A stretch of DNA of 64,000 nucleotides from Rhodococcus sp. 14-1411-2a (lineage in GTDB: Bacteria > Actinomycetota > Actinomycetes > Mycobacteriales > Mycobacteriaceae), in the NCBI RefSeq assembly GCF_002259485.1, contig NZ_NPGA01000015.1, positions 1-64,000 of the forward strand, read 5' to 3'. Positions 41,604 to 50,402 of the stretch are shown here, in pieces. How positions within the stretch are numbered: the first letter of the stretch is position 1; every line of letters starts with the position of its first letter. Under the pieces are notes generated by a model, which worked only from the letters and a program-made list of their open reading frames with translations, did no database searches and was not told where the DNA came from. A program made the translations under genes and the position numbers.

Positions 41604-43100
41604 CTACCCGCCCATCTGGCTCGGAATATAGGTGGCGATCTCCGGGAACATCACCAGCAGGACGATGAACAGCAGGGCGACAGGAATGACCCACGCGACA
41701 CTCGCGAACACGTCGCGCAGGCTGATCTTGTTGCCCAAGTTGACCTCTGGATCCTGTGCCACGCCGTGAATGATGTAGGACAAGATTCCGACCGGCGGTG
41801 TGATGACAGCGATCTCTGCGGCGAAAACGACGAATACACCGAACCAGAGCAGCGAAATGTCGAGGTACGCGAGCGTCGGCATCAGAAGTGGGACGGTCAG
41901 AAGCATGATCGCGAGTCCGTCGAGGAACATCCCCAGAATGAGGTAGACGACCGTCATCAGCGCAATGAACTGCCAGGCGGAGAGGCCGAGCCCGACCGTC
42001 CAATCGGTGAAGCCCGTCGTGAGCCCGGTCAGCGGCAGCATGCGTGAGAGTGCTGTGGCACCGAGAAGCATCAGGAAGATGGATCCGGTGCTGGCGATGG
42101 TCCCGACTGCTGCCTCGTTGACCGCACCCCAGGGGCGGTCGCGTCGGCGAGAGAACAACACCACGAAGAGAGCAACCATTGCGGCCGCAGCACCCGCTTC
42201 CGTTGCGGTGAAGATGCCCGAGAACATGCCGACCACGACGACGAGAACGAGCACCGGCACGGGCCATATCGACACGAGCGCGCGCCACCGATCGCGCATG
42301 GTGTCCGGCGTGCCGGGCTCGGAAGCAGCCGTGTTCGGGGCCTTCCGGCCGAGGACCACGGCGGCGAGGATCAACGCGATACTGAACAGGGCTGCCACGG
42401 CGATCCCGGGACCGACACCTGCGAGAAGCTGCTCACCGACCGGAACCTCTGCCAGCCCCGCGAACACCACCAGCGTGATCGACGGAGGGATGAGTTGGCC
42501 GGGTAAGCCGGCTGCGAGGACGGAGCCGATGGCGATCCGTTTGTCGTACCCGGCTCGCAACATCTCGGGGATGCCGATTCGTGCCAGTGCGTAGGTGGTG
42601 CCGACCGTCGATCCGCTGACGGACGCGAGGCCGGCTCCGGCGAGGTTGGTTCCGACGGCGAGTCCGCCCGGCATCCAGCCGAGCCATGTGCGGGCAACGT
42701 CGTACAACTTCTCGGTGACCCCGGAGCGCCACAGTAGAAGGCCCATGAAGACGAACATCGGGATGACACTCAACGTCCATTGCGCGACGGTCTGAAACGG
42801 CAATCGCGAGACAGTGCTCGTGACCACGCCGAAGTCGCGTAATGCCCACAGGCCCATCATCGCCGAGACCAGCAGCGCGAAGCCGATGTGCATGCGGAGG
42901 AAGATCAAGCTCAACAGCAAGACCAGCGACAGAACGCCGGTCGTCTCCTTGGAGACGTCCAAGAACATTGCGATCGAAGAAGCGATCGCGGCGGTGGTCA
43001 ATATTGCGAGACCGATCCGCCCGTTCGGCAGTCGGCCCGTTCGCACGCGACCCGGCAGTTGTGGGTTGTCACGTCTTTCGGCTGTACTGACAGCGGTCAT
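41604..43100 (-). CDS. TRAP importer large permease (DctM type)
   Basis: A 498-residue membrane protein with about twelve helices. FALLVSAMMGLWALRDFG, GGLAVGTNLAGAGLASVSGSTVG, GLPGQLIPPSITLVVFAG and FAAEIAVITPPVGILSYI are conserved DctM segments. It transports with an ion gradient (usually Na+). The ATG overlaps the stop of the small permease gene by 4 nt. Confidence 0.93.
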   Translation of the reverse strand: MTAVSTAERRDNPQLPGRVRTGRLPNGRIGLAILTTAAIASSIAMFLDVSKETTGVLSLVLLLSLIFLRMHIGFALLVSAMMGLWALRDFGVVTSTVSRLPFQTVAQWTLSVIPMFVFMGLLLWRSGVTEKLYDVARTWLGWMPGGLAVGTNLAGAGLASVSGSTVGTTYALARIGIPEMLRAGYDKRIAIGSVLAAGLPGQLIPPSITLVVFAGLAEVPVGEQLLAGVGPGIAVAALFSIALILAAVVLGRKAPNTAASEPGTPDTMRDRWRALVSIWPVPVLVLVVVVGMFSGIFTATEAGAAAAMVALFVVLFSRRRDRPWGAVNEAAVGTIASTGSIFLMLLGATALSRMLPLTGLTTGFTDWTVGLGLSAWQFIALMTVVYLILGMFLDGLAIMLLTVPLLMPTLAYLDISLLWFGVFVVFAAEIAVITPPVGILSYIIHGVAQDPEVNLGNKISLRDVFASVAWVIPVALLFIVLLVMFPEIATYIPSQMGG

Positions 43101-43648
43101 CGGGTTTTCTCGGTTTCGTTCGTTGCATCGAGGGACGGTTCCATTGCATACATCGCACCGGAATCGTCGGAGTCGCTGTCACGCAGTTGCTTCGAGGCGA
43201 GCGCGATGAATTGGACGCCGAATGTCAGAAAGACGAGTGGCACTAGATACGTCGTCGGCCACGCAGCGATGTCCGTCAGTCCCGCGGTGAGTTCGATAGC
43301 GCGATTATGTTGTGCCACATCGAAGGAGTAGACCGTGACCAGGAAGCAGACAGCCGCGCAGATGATGCTCGCAGCGCCGGCGACGAAAGGTTTCGAGCGC
43401 GCCGGAAAGCGGGAGAAGAAGATATCTGCCCACACGTGCTCGGTGCGATGCATCGCGACCACGAAGCCCAGCAGCACGACCACCGGCATGTACCAGTATT
43501 GGACACGCTCGAGGGTGCCGACGAGGGGTTGATCGAACATGGTGCGGGACAAGGCGTTCACGACTATGTGCGCCATCATGGCAAGTAGTCCGACAACGGC
43601 GGCGACTTCGACGATCTTGAACAAACGATCGGACATCGAGGCGGTCAC
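43097..43648 (-). CDS. TRAP importer small permease (DctQ type)
   Basis: A 183-residue protein with four membrane helices and the DctQ segments ERVQYWYMPVVVLLGFVVAMHRTEHVWADIF. It starts with GTG at 43648 (an ATG 12 bp later is possible). The acidic C-terminus is unusual but short. It is the first of the three TRAP genes. The 78 bp upstream separate it from the preceding SDR gene and contain the AT-rich CTATCTATACTAATGATG, which may be a promoter. Confidence 0.88.
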   Translation of the reverse strand: MTASMSDRLFKIVEVAAVVGLLAMMAHIVVNALSRTMFDQPLVGTLERVQYWYMPVVVLLGFVVAMHRTEHVWADIFFSRFPARSKPFVAGAASIICAAVCFLVTVYSFDVAQHNRAIELTAGLTDIAAWPTTYLVPLVFLTFGVQFIALASKQLRDSDSDDSGAMYAMEPSLDATNETEKTR

Positions 43649-43726
43649 AAGAGGGTCTCCGATCGACGAAAGTGATGAAGACGACTCTATCTATACTAAT
43701 GATGCGAAGCAATACGATTCGGACAT

Positions 43727-44464
43727 TCAGTACTGCCCCGACGCTCCTCCATCCACCGACAGGGCGGCGCCGGTCAGGAAAGGAACGTCCGCACGGAGCA
43801 GGAATGCAGCGGTTCGAGCGATCTCTTCGGCGCTGGCCATCCCCCGATCGCCCACTCCACGTGTCGGAATGCTCTGTCCATCCCGTGCGAGAAGGGCGCG
43901 AAACTTACCGATGATCGGCGTATCGGTGGAACCCGGGCAGATGCAGTTCACGGCTACGCCGTGCTCGCGCACTTCGGCTGCGGCAGTGCGGGTGAGGCCG
44001 AGGACCGCATGCTTGGACGCCACGTAATCGGCTCGCTTCGCTGCGCCCTGGAGGCTGGCAATGGACCCGGTGTTGACCACCTGGCCGCGTCCAGCCGCGA
44101 TCATATGTGGCAGAACATATTTGAGGCCATAGAACATGCCGTCCAAGTTGACCGACAGAGTGGACGACCACTCATCGATCGACATATCGACGATGCTGCG
44201 ATTGCAGCCGGCGACACCCGCATTGTTGAAGAACTGGTCCGGCACACCGAGTTCAGCAACCGCAATGGCGACGTACTCGGCAACTTCGTCAGGCTTCGAC
44301 ACGTCGGCGCGGTGCGATACGACGGTGCCGGTCGTCATTCGCGCGGTCTCCTGCGCAGCGTCCTCGTCGATGTCGACAGCGAGCACCGCTGCGCCTGCAG
44401 AAGACAACTCGAGCGCTACGGCCCTCCCGATTCCGCTGCCGGCGCCGGTGACGATGGCGACCAT
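43727..44464 (-). CDS. Short-chain dehydrogenase/reductase
   Basis: A 245-residue SDR. TGAGSGIGRAVALE binds NAD(P), with acidic DIDEDAA after the second strand favouring NAD. NNAGVAG, Ser in TGSIASL and YVASK complete the active site. The frame is open upstream, but the ATG at 44464 has GGAAGG before it and starts 1 bp after the enoyl-CoA hydratase stop. It is the last gene in the thiolase-HSD10-ECH operon and probably oxidises a 3-hydroxyacyl or ring alcohol intermediate. Confidence 0.88.
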   Translation of the reverse strand: MVAIVTGAGSGIGRAVALELSSAGAAVLAVDIDEDAAQETARMTTGTVVSHRADVSKPDEVAEYVAIAVAELGVPDQFFNNAGVAGCNRSIVDMSIDEWSSTLSVNLDGMFYGLKYVLPHMIAAGRGQVVNTGSIASLQGAAKRADYVASKHAVLGLTRTAAAEVREHGVAVNCICPGSTDTPIIGKFRALLARDGQSIPTRGVGDRGMASAEEIARTAAFLLRADVPFLTGAALSVDGGASGQY

Positions 44465-44465
44465 G

Positions 44466-45290
44466 TCACCGACCCTTCCAGGCCGGCACTCGCTTCTCTT
44501 TGAATGCCGAGGCACCCTCACGCGCATCCTCGGACGACCGAACAGGCTCGTAGATCTTCCACATCTGCGCGAACTGCTCATCGTTGGACCAGTCCCGCGC
44601 CTTGGTGATGATCTCCTTCGTGGCACGGACCGCGAGCGGGCCGTTCGCGGCGATCTTCTTCGCCAATTCCAGCGCGGTAGCCAAGGCCTCGCCGGGAGCT
44701 GTGAGCCTGTTGATCAACCCGGCATCCTTCGCGGCCTGCGCGCTGATGAAATCACCCGTCAACGACCACTCGACGGCCAGTGCGTGAGGAACTCTGAGGG
44801 GAAGCCGCAACAATCCGCCGCCGCCGGCCAGGAGGCCGCGCTTGACCTCGGGCAGTCCGAACACCGCAGTCTCCGAAGCGACCACGAGATCGCACGCCAG
44901 CACGATCTCGAAACCGCCCGCGATGGCGTGACCCTCCACTGCCGCGATGAGCGGCTTCGCCGGAGGAGTCTCGGCTACCCCCGCAAATCCGCGTCCGGGG
45001 ATCGACGGCTTCTCACCGGCCAGAAATGCCTTCAAATCCATTCCGGTACAAAAGCTTTTACCCTCGCCGGTGATGACACCGGCTACGAGGTCGTCCCGAG
45101 CGTCGAGCTCGTCCATGGCATCGGCGATGGCCTGGGCGGTGGCCGTGTCGATCGCATTGCGCACCTCGGGACGGGTGATGGTGACAACCTGAACCCCATC
45201 GATCTGCTCCACTCGAACCGGCTCGCTCATCTGCGCGTTCGGCTCTTCGCTGGCGCTCATCTGCGCGTTCTGCTCTTCGCTGGCGCTCAT
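44466..45290 (-). CDS. Enoyl-CoA hydratase/isomerase family protein
   Basis: A 274-residue crotonase-fold protein. KSFCTGMDL and EGHAIAGGFEIVLACD provide the oxyanion hole, and FGLPEVKRGL contains the Glu of the second catalytic position. The other usual Glu is less clear, so isomerase, hydratase or hydrolase activity is open. The N-terminus has a duplicated leader, MSASEEQNAQ/MSASEEPNAQ, from a 30-bp tandem repeat; three in-frame ATGs (45290, 45260, 45230) are possible starts. The first overlaps the upstream SDR stop by 4 nt. Confidence 0.87.
   Translation of the reverse strand: MSASEEQNAQMSASEEPNAQMSEPVRVEQIDGVQVVTITRPEVRNAIDTATAQAIADAMDELDARDDLVAGVITGEGKSFCTGMDLKAFLAGEKPSIPGRGFAGVAETPPAKPLIAAVEGHAIAGGFEIVLACDLVVASETAVFGLPEVKRGLLAGGGGLLRLPLRVPHALAVEWSLTGDFISAQAAKDAGLINRLTAPGEALATALELAKKIAANGPLAVRATKEIITKARDWSNDEQFAQMWKIYEPVRSSEDAREGASAFKEKRVPAWKGR
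45231..45290 (-). repeat. 30-bp tandem repeat at the 5' end of the enoyl-CoA hydratase gene
   Basis: Units at 45261-45290 and 45231-45260 agree at 29 of 30 positions. Each encodes MSASEE[QP]NAQ and brings its own ATG, and a third ATG starts the conserved protein at 45230. Confidence 0.9.
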
Positions 45291-46051
45291 CGCGGTGCCA
45301 TTCTGATCGCACCGTCGAGCCTGATGACCTCACCGTTGATCATCGCGTTGTCGATCATGTGCAGGGCAAGTTTGGCGTACTCGTCTGCGTCGCCGAGGCG
45401 AGCGGGGTGCGGAATCTGCGCGGCAAGACCGTCGCGAATTTCCTGCGAGAAGCGCGAGAGGATGGGGGTGTCGAAGATTCCGGGTGCAATACTGTTGACA
45501 CGTACCAGCTTTCGAGAGAGGTCGCGGGCTGCCACCAGGGTCATTCCCACGACGCCGGCCTTGGCCGAGGCGTAGGGAATCTGCCCGATCTGCCCTTCCC
45601 AGGCGGCGACGGATGCGGTCATGATGACAACTCCGCGTTCACCGTCGACGGGTTCGTTGCGGACCATCCGGGCAGCTCCCAGGCGCAGGACGTTGAAGCT
45701 GCCGATCAGGTTCGTCTGGATCAGCGAGGTGTAGAGCTCCAACGACCCTGGAGTCCCGTCCTTTTCGACCACTCGGACCGTGCCGCCGCGGCCTGCGCAG
45801 TGCACCACGGAGCGCAGCGGAGCTCGCGATTCGGCGAGATCGAGGGCAGCGTCGACGGACTCGGGGTCGGCGACATCGGCCGGTCCGAACTGTACGAGGT
45901 CGCCGAGCTCGCGGGCGACGTCTTTGCCGGCCGACTGCGGGAGGTCGACGATCACAGTGTTCACGCCCGCGGCCACGAATCGCTTCACGGTTGCGAGTCC
46001 GAGCCCGGACGCGCCGCCGGTGACGATGGCGGAGGAATTGGTGAGGTCCAT
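45287..46051 (-). CDS. 3-hydroxyacyl-CoA dehydrogenase type 2 (HSD10-like SDR)
   Basis: A 254-residue SDR resembling human HSD17B10 (type 2 3-hydroxyacyl-CoA dehydrogenase). TGGASGLGLATVKRF binds NAD with Asp in VDLPQ. The insert AARMVRNEPVDGERGVVI and the YASAKAGVVGMTLVAARDL helix are typical. It should oxidise 3-hydroxyacyl-CoA, often 2-methyl-branched, to the 3-keto form. It lies 12 bp after the thiolase gene and is coupled to the ECH gene. AAGGAAC precedes its ATG. Confidence 0.88.
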   Translation of the reverse strand: MDLTNSSAIVTGGASGLGLATVKRFVAAGVNTVIVDLPQSAGKDVARELGDLVQFGPADVADPESVDAALDLAESRAPLRSVVHCAGRGGTVRVVEKDGTPGSLELYTSLIQTNLIGSFNVLRLGAARMVRNEPVDGERGVVIMTASVAAWEGQIGQIPYASAKAGVVGMTLVAARDLSRKLVRVNSIAPGIFDTPILSRFSQEIRDGLAAQIPHPARLGDADEYAKLALHMIDNAMINGEVIRLDGAIRMAPR

Positions 46052-46063
46052 GAACCTGGTTCC

Positions 46064-47230
46064 TTACTTCAGTATTTCGATGATGGTTGCGTTGGCCATA
46101 CCGCCGGCCTCGCACATGGTCTGCAGCCCGTAACGGCCGCCGGTGCGTTCGAGGTGATTGATCATCGTGGTCATGAGGCGCGCGCCCGAGGCACCGAGGG
46201 GATGTCCGAGTGCTATTGCCCCGCCTACCGGGTTCAGCAATTCCTCGTCCACGCCGAGTTCCTTGGCCCACGCAAGCGGCACCGAGGCGAAGGCCTCGTT
46301 GACCTCGAAGACCGAGATGTCTGCGAGCGTCAGACCGGCTTTCTTCAGTACCTTCTCGGTTGCCGGGATGGGGCCGGTCAGCATGAGAAGTGGATCGTCG
46401 CCGATCACCGCCGAGGCGACGATTCGGGCTCTCGGGCGTAGACCCAGCTCGGCCGCGCGTTCTTCACTCATGACCAGCAGGGCGGCTGCGCCGTCGGTGA
46501 TCTGTGAGGCGTTTCCAGCGGTGACGGCCCAGTCCAGATCCGGGAACTGAGAGCGTCGTTCATCGGTTCCGAATACTGCCTTCAATCCGCCGAGCTTCGC
46601 GGCCGTGGTACCGGTCCTGATGGTTTCGTCGGAAGTCAGCGCGTCGATCGGCACGACCTCGTTGTCGAACCACCCGGAATCGCGGGCGGTGGAGGCGCGT
46701 TCGTGGGACCGCGCGGAATACTCGTCGAGCTGCTCCCGCGAGATTCCCCACTTCTGGGCGACGAGTTCGGCGGACACGCCCTGCGGCACAAGGACGGGAA
46801 AGCGCTCGCGCACACCCTCGCCGAACGGGTCGGCATCTCCGCGTGCACTACCCATCGGAACGCGACTCATCGATTCGACTCCACCGGCGATGGCAATGTC
46901 GTAAGCCCCTGCCACGACCCCCTGGACGGCAAAATCGAGTGCCTGCTGGCCCGAACCGCATTTGCGCTCGACCGTCACCGACGGAACGTGCACCGGGAAG
47001 TCCGCAGCGAGCAATGCCTGGCGACCGGGGGTCGCGGATTGTTCACCGTTGCCGCCGACGCATCCGATGATGACGTCGTCGATGAGTCCTGAGTCGAGGG
47101 CGGAACGATCCACCAACTGACGTAGTACTCGGCCGAGCAGGTCTGCCGGGTGCAGATGGGACAATCCTCCGCCGATCTTGCCCTTCGCCATGGGGGAGCG
47201 AACGGCGTCGACGATGACCGCACGAGTCAT
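46064..47230 (-). CDS. Acetyl-CoA C-acyltransferase (thiolase)
   Basis: A 388-residue thiolase that cleaves 3-ketoacyl-CoA with CoA. The acylated cysteine is in ERKCGSGQQA (near residue 89). NEAFA, GGAIALGHPLGASGAR with its histidine, and the final cysteine in MCEAGGMANATI are all present. It leads a four-gene leftward operon with HSD10-type SDR, ECH and SDR, a near-complete set for one beta-oxidation turn. The acyl-CoA dehydrogenase is divergent across 142 bp. AGGAGGG 6 bp before the ATG fixes the start. Confidence 0.93.
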   Translation of the reverse strand: MTRAVIVDAVRSPMAKGKIGGGLSHLHPADLLGRVLRQLVDRSALDSGLIDDVIIGCVGGNGEQSATPGRQALLAADFPVHVPSVTVERKCGSGQQALDFAVQGVVAGAYDIAIAGGVESMSRVPMGSARGDADPFGEGVRERFPVLVPQGVSAELVAQKWGISREQLDEYSARSHERASTARDSGWFDNEVVPIDALTSDETIRTGTTAAKLGGLKAVFGTDERRSQFPDLDWAVTAGNASQITDGAAALLVMSEERAAELGLRPRARIVASAVIGDDPLLMLTGPIPATEKVLKKAGLTLADISVFEVNEAFASVPLAWAKELGVDEELLNPVGGAIALGHPLGASGARLMTTMINHLERTGGRYGLQTMCEAGGMANATIIEILK

Positions 47231-47273
47231 GAAAACCCTCCTGAAGCAGGTTCTGGGAAACGCGAAAAGATAT

Positions 47274-47355
47274 TCATGATTATGTTTAGCATGAACCTAG
47301 CGGAACCCGTAGGGATTCTTGTACCGTAGGTCACATCGGATTAGTATAATCATGA
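47274..47355. promoter_or_regulatory. Inverted pair of ATAATCATGA motifs in the thiolase/acyl-CoA dehydrogenase promoter
   Basis: TCATGATTAT (47274-47283) and its exact complement ATAATCATGA (47346-47355) face each other 62 bp apart in an AT-rich divergent promoter. Each is near one gene start. They may be paired operators for the beta-oxidation operons. Confidence 0.5.
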
Positions 47356-47372
47356 GCATGAAAGGGGTGGTC

Positions 47373-48542
47373 ATGTCCGCCAGCACACTGACCGACGACG
47401 AACGCGCCATCAAAGAGGTGGCCGCGAAGGTCGCCACCGAGCGTTATGCGCCCAAGGCGGCGCAGTGGGATGCAGACAGAACTGCGTTCCCGCTGGAGGA
47501 GCGGAAGTTCCTCGGCTCGCTCGGGTTCCTCGGTATCGCCCTCCCGGAGCGTTTCGGCGGTGGAGGAGCGCCCCTTCAGCAGGCACTGAACGTCATCGAG
47601 GAGTTCGCCTACCACTGCAGGCCTGCGGCCTTCCAGATATTCGAGGCCAACACGGGTCCCGCTCAGGTGATCGCCCGCATCGGTACCGAGGAGCAGCGTG
47701 AACGCTTCCTCCCCGGCATCATCGCCGGCGACATCACCATGGCGGTCGCGATCTCCGAGCCCGACGCCGGATCAGCCGCGACGGACATGACCACCAAGGC
47801 GATCATCGACGGTGACACCGTCCGGGTGACGGGAAACAAGCGCTGGATCTCCAACGGTTCCGAGGCCGACGTCTACCTCGTGTACTCGCGGATGAGCGAT
47901 GCCCCGGGTGCCAAGGGAATCGGTGCCGTTCTCGTCGAGGCGAACCGCGAGGGTGTCAGCTACGGGGCCCGCGAGAAGCTCATGGGCTTTCGCGGCATTC
48001 CATCCGCCGACATCTATTTCGACGACGTCGAGGTTCCGAAAGAGAACATCGTCGTGCGGCCGGGCGGTTTCCGAACGTTGTTCACCGCGTTCTCCATCGA
48101 ACGGCTCGGTAACTCGACCATGAGCCTCGCACTGGGACAGGCTGCCCTCGACCTGTCCATTCGGTATGTGCAGGAGCGGATGCAATTCGGTAAGGCGCTG
48201 ATCGAGTTCCAGGCCGTCCAGATGACCATCGCCGATATGGCGCTCCAAGTCGACGCAGCTCGGCTGTTGTTGCAGCGAGCTGCTGCGTCGGTGACCGATG
48301 GAGAGCAGCTTCCCAACTCGTTGCACGTCTCGCTCGCCAAGTGCACCGCGAACGAAATGGCCAAGAAGGTCACCGATCTCGCGATGCAGTTGCACGGCGG
48401 CAACGGCTACACCGAAGAGTTCGGCATCGAGCGTATGCACCGCGATGCGCACGGCTGGGCGCTCGCCGGTGGAACCCCGACGATGCAGCGAACCCGAATA
48501 GTTTCCGAATTGCTCGGACGTTCGTTCGACCAACGCGCTTGA
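47373..48542 (+). CDS. Acyl-CoA dehydrogenase, relocated catalytic base
   Basis: A 389-residue flavin enzyme that forms a 2,3-double bond in acyl-CoA. ISEPDAGSAATDM and NKRWISNGSEAD are FAD/substrate segments; MQLHGGNGYTEEFGIERM is near the C-terminus. The usual YEGT active-site Glu is missing (AGGTPTMQR there). A Glu in FSIERLGNS aligns with the base of isovaleryl-CoA dehydrogenase, which suggests branched substrates. The ATG at 47373 with GAAAGGGG before it is preferred over one at 47319. It starts a ten-gene rightward operon. Confidence 0.9.
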   Translation: MSASTLTDDERAIKEVAAKVATERYAPKAAQWDADRTAFPLEERKFLGSLGFLGIALPERFGGGGAPLQQALNVIEEFAYHCRPAAFQIFEANTGPAQVIARIGTEEQRERFLPGIIAGDITMAVAISEPDAGSAATDMTTKAIIDGDTVRVTGNKRWISNGSEADVYLVYSRMSDAPGAKGIGAVLVEANREGVSYGAREKLMGFRGIPSADIYFDDVEVPKENIVVRPGGFRTLFTAFSIERLGNSTMSLALGQAALDLSIRYVQERMQFGKALIEFQAVQMTIADMALQVDAARLLLQRAAASVTDGEQLPNSLHVSLAKCTANEMAKKVTDLAMQLHGGNGYTEEFGIERMHRDAHGWALAGGTPTMQRTRIVSELLGRSFDQRA

Positions 48543-48573
48543 ATGAAGAAGTAACTCGAGAAGGAGTGCAGTA

Positions 48574-49344
48574 ATGCAGCGTTATGAAGGACGCATCGCA
48601 GCCGTCATCGGTGGCGGGTCCGGGATGGGCCGCTCCATCAGCCATCGCCTTGCCTCGGAAGGTGCGTTCGTCTACGTCACCGACCTCAGTGGCGAGTCCG
48701 CGTCGAAAGTCGCGGCGGAGATCGAAGCAGAGGGCGGGCAGGCCACAGCCGTGACGGTCGACGCCACGAACAACGACGACCTCCGCGCGCTGTTCGCGAA
48801 GATCGACGAGGAGAAGGGCGTCTTGCACGCACTCCACGCTCAGGTCGGAATGCCAGGTCCCGGGGGCCTCGACGTGGACGACGCGGCGTGGCAGAAGAAC
48901 ATGGACGTCAATGTCAAGAGTGCTTACTACTCGACGACACTCGGGTTCGAGCTGCTCAAGAAGGCCGGCGGGAAGGGATCGGTGACGCTGACCTCCTCGA
49001 CGTCGGCGCTCATCGGATCACCGTTCAGTCCGATCTACTCGATGACCAAAGGTGCACTCGTACCCTTCGGTCGGGCACTGGCGCTCAACGGAGCCAAAGA
49101 CGGAATCCGCGTCAACGTCATCTGCCCCGGCCAGGTCAAGACTCCGATGCTCGCGCAGTTCTTCGGCCGCGAACCTGGATCCGACGTCTCGGCCCTGGCC
49201 GCGGATTTCGTCGCCACGATTCCCCTCGGCCGCGGCGCCGAGCCCGAGGAGATCGCGTCGGTGATCGCCTTCCTCAACAGCGACGACGCCAGCTACATCA
49301 CGGGTGTCACCATCCCCGTCGATGGCGGCCTCACCGCTCAGTAA
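48574..49344 (+). CDS. Short-chain dehydrogenase/reductase
   Basis: A 256-residue SDR. GGGSGMGRSISHRLA binds the cofactor, DLSGESA selects NAD, Ser in TSSTSAL and YSMTK form the active site. The usual NNAG motif is replaced by HAQVGMP, an odd change at a structural position. GAAGGAG before the ATG supports the start. It lies 31 bp after the acyl-CoA dehydrogenase and 32 bp before the luciferase-like gene. Confidence 0.88.
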   Translation: MQRYEGRIAAVIGGGSGMGRSISHRLASEGAFVYVTDLSGESASKVAAEIEAEGGQATAVTVDATNNDDLRALFAKIDEEKGVLHALHAQVGMPGPGGLDVDDAAWQKNMDVNVKSAYYSTTLGFELLKKAGGKGSVTLTSSTSALIGSPFSPIYSMTKGALVPFGRALALNGAKDGIRVNVICPGQVKTPMLAQFFGREPGSDVSALAADFVATIPLGRGAEPEEIASVIAFLNSDDASYITGVTIPVDGGLTAQ

Positions 49345-49376
49345 GTACCCAGTACTCATTCATCGAAGGGATCGAA

Positions 49377-50402
49377 ATGGTTCAGGTCGGCTTACTGCTC
49401 AGCGACGTGCCGAAGTCGGTGACGCCGGCGCAGCAGTTCAAGGACATCCTCCGCATCGTCGAGGCCGCGGAAGACAACGGGTTCAACTACATCGCCATCG
49501 GGCAGCACTTCCTCTACGGAGATCTGCGTTGGCTCCAGCCGGTCCCGTTGTTGGCCCGGCTCGCGGCGCACGTGGCACCGACGACAAAACTCGTCACACA
49601 GATCATGATCGCGCCGCTCTACCACCCCGTGATGCTCGCCGAGGAGATCGCGACGCTCGACGTCGTCACCGAGGGTCGTCTCATCTTCGGTGCCGGATTG
49701 GGTTACCGGCCTGAGGAATTCGACTACCTGCAGGTGCCCTACAAGGAGCGCGCAGGCAGGTTCGACGAGTCCCTTCAGGTCATGAAGCAGCTGTGGACGC
49801 AGGACGAGGTCACCTTCGAGGGCAAGTACTTCAAGCTCGACGGCGTCAAGCCCCACCTGCATCCGGTACAGCAGCCGCACGTCCCGATCTGGATCGGTGC
49901 GCATGCGATGGGCGGTGTTCGGCGCGCCGGCAAATACGGCGACGCCTATGCGGTGCCGCCGGAGACACCGAAGCACGAGGTCGAGGAGCGCTACCGCGTC
50001 GTGAAGGATCTCTTCGAAGCGCGCGGCAAGGAGTTCGGCTCGCAGCCGCTGCGGCGCAACGTCCTCGTGGCGGACAGCAAGGAAGAAGCGATGGTCGAGT
50101 ATGCCCGTGTCGCACAGGGGCGCTACCTGACCTATGCGGCAAAGGGTCTCGAGGTCATGGCCGGACGGGACCTGGCGAATCAGTTCGCCGAATCCGTCTC
50201 GGACCATGTGATCGTCGGTACCCCCGAGGACGTCGTCGGCAAGCTCACCGATCTGGTCACCACGCTGCCCGTCGATCCGCTCCTGCTGCGTCCGCAATGG
50301 CCGACGATGGACGGCGACGAAACCATTGCCGCCATCGAGCGTCTGGGCAAGGACGTCGTACCGTCGATGCTGGCAATCGAGCCTTTCCGGGACTTCACGT
50401 GA
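49377..50402 (+). CDS. Luciferase-like (LLM) flavin-dependent monooxygenase
   Basis: A 341-residue TIM-barrel protein of the bacterial luciferase superfamily. MVQVGLLLSD, AEDNGFNYIAIGQHF, TKLVTQIMIAPLYHPVMLAEE and GAGLGYRPEEFDYL are the standard strands and flavin loop. It uses FMNH2 or F420H2; which one cannot be told here. A two-component monooxygenase or an F420 dehydrogenase are both possible. GAAGGG precedes the ATG at 49377. The stop overlaps the GTG of the ligase gene by 4 nt. Confidence 0.88.
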   Translation: MVQVGLLLSDVPKSVTPAQQFKDILRIVEAAEDNGFNYIAIGQHFLYGDLRWLQPVPLLARLAAHVAPTTKLVTQIMIAPLYHPVMLAEEIATLDVVTEGRLIFGAGLGYRPEEFDYLQVPYKERAGRFDESLQVMKQLWTQDEVTFEGKYFKLDGVKPHLHPVQQPHVPIWIGAHAMGGVRRAGKYGDAYAVPPETPKHEVEERYRVVKDLFEARGKEFGSQPLRRNVLVADSKEEAMVEYARVAQGRYLTYAAKGLEVMAGRDLANQFAESVSDHVIVGTPEDVVGKLTDLVTTLPVDPLLLRPQWPTMDGDETIAAIERLGKDVVPSMLAIEPFRDFT

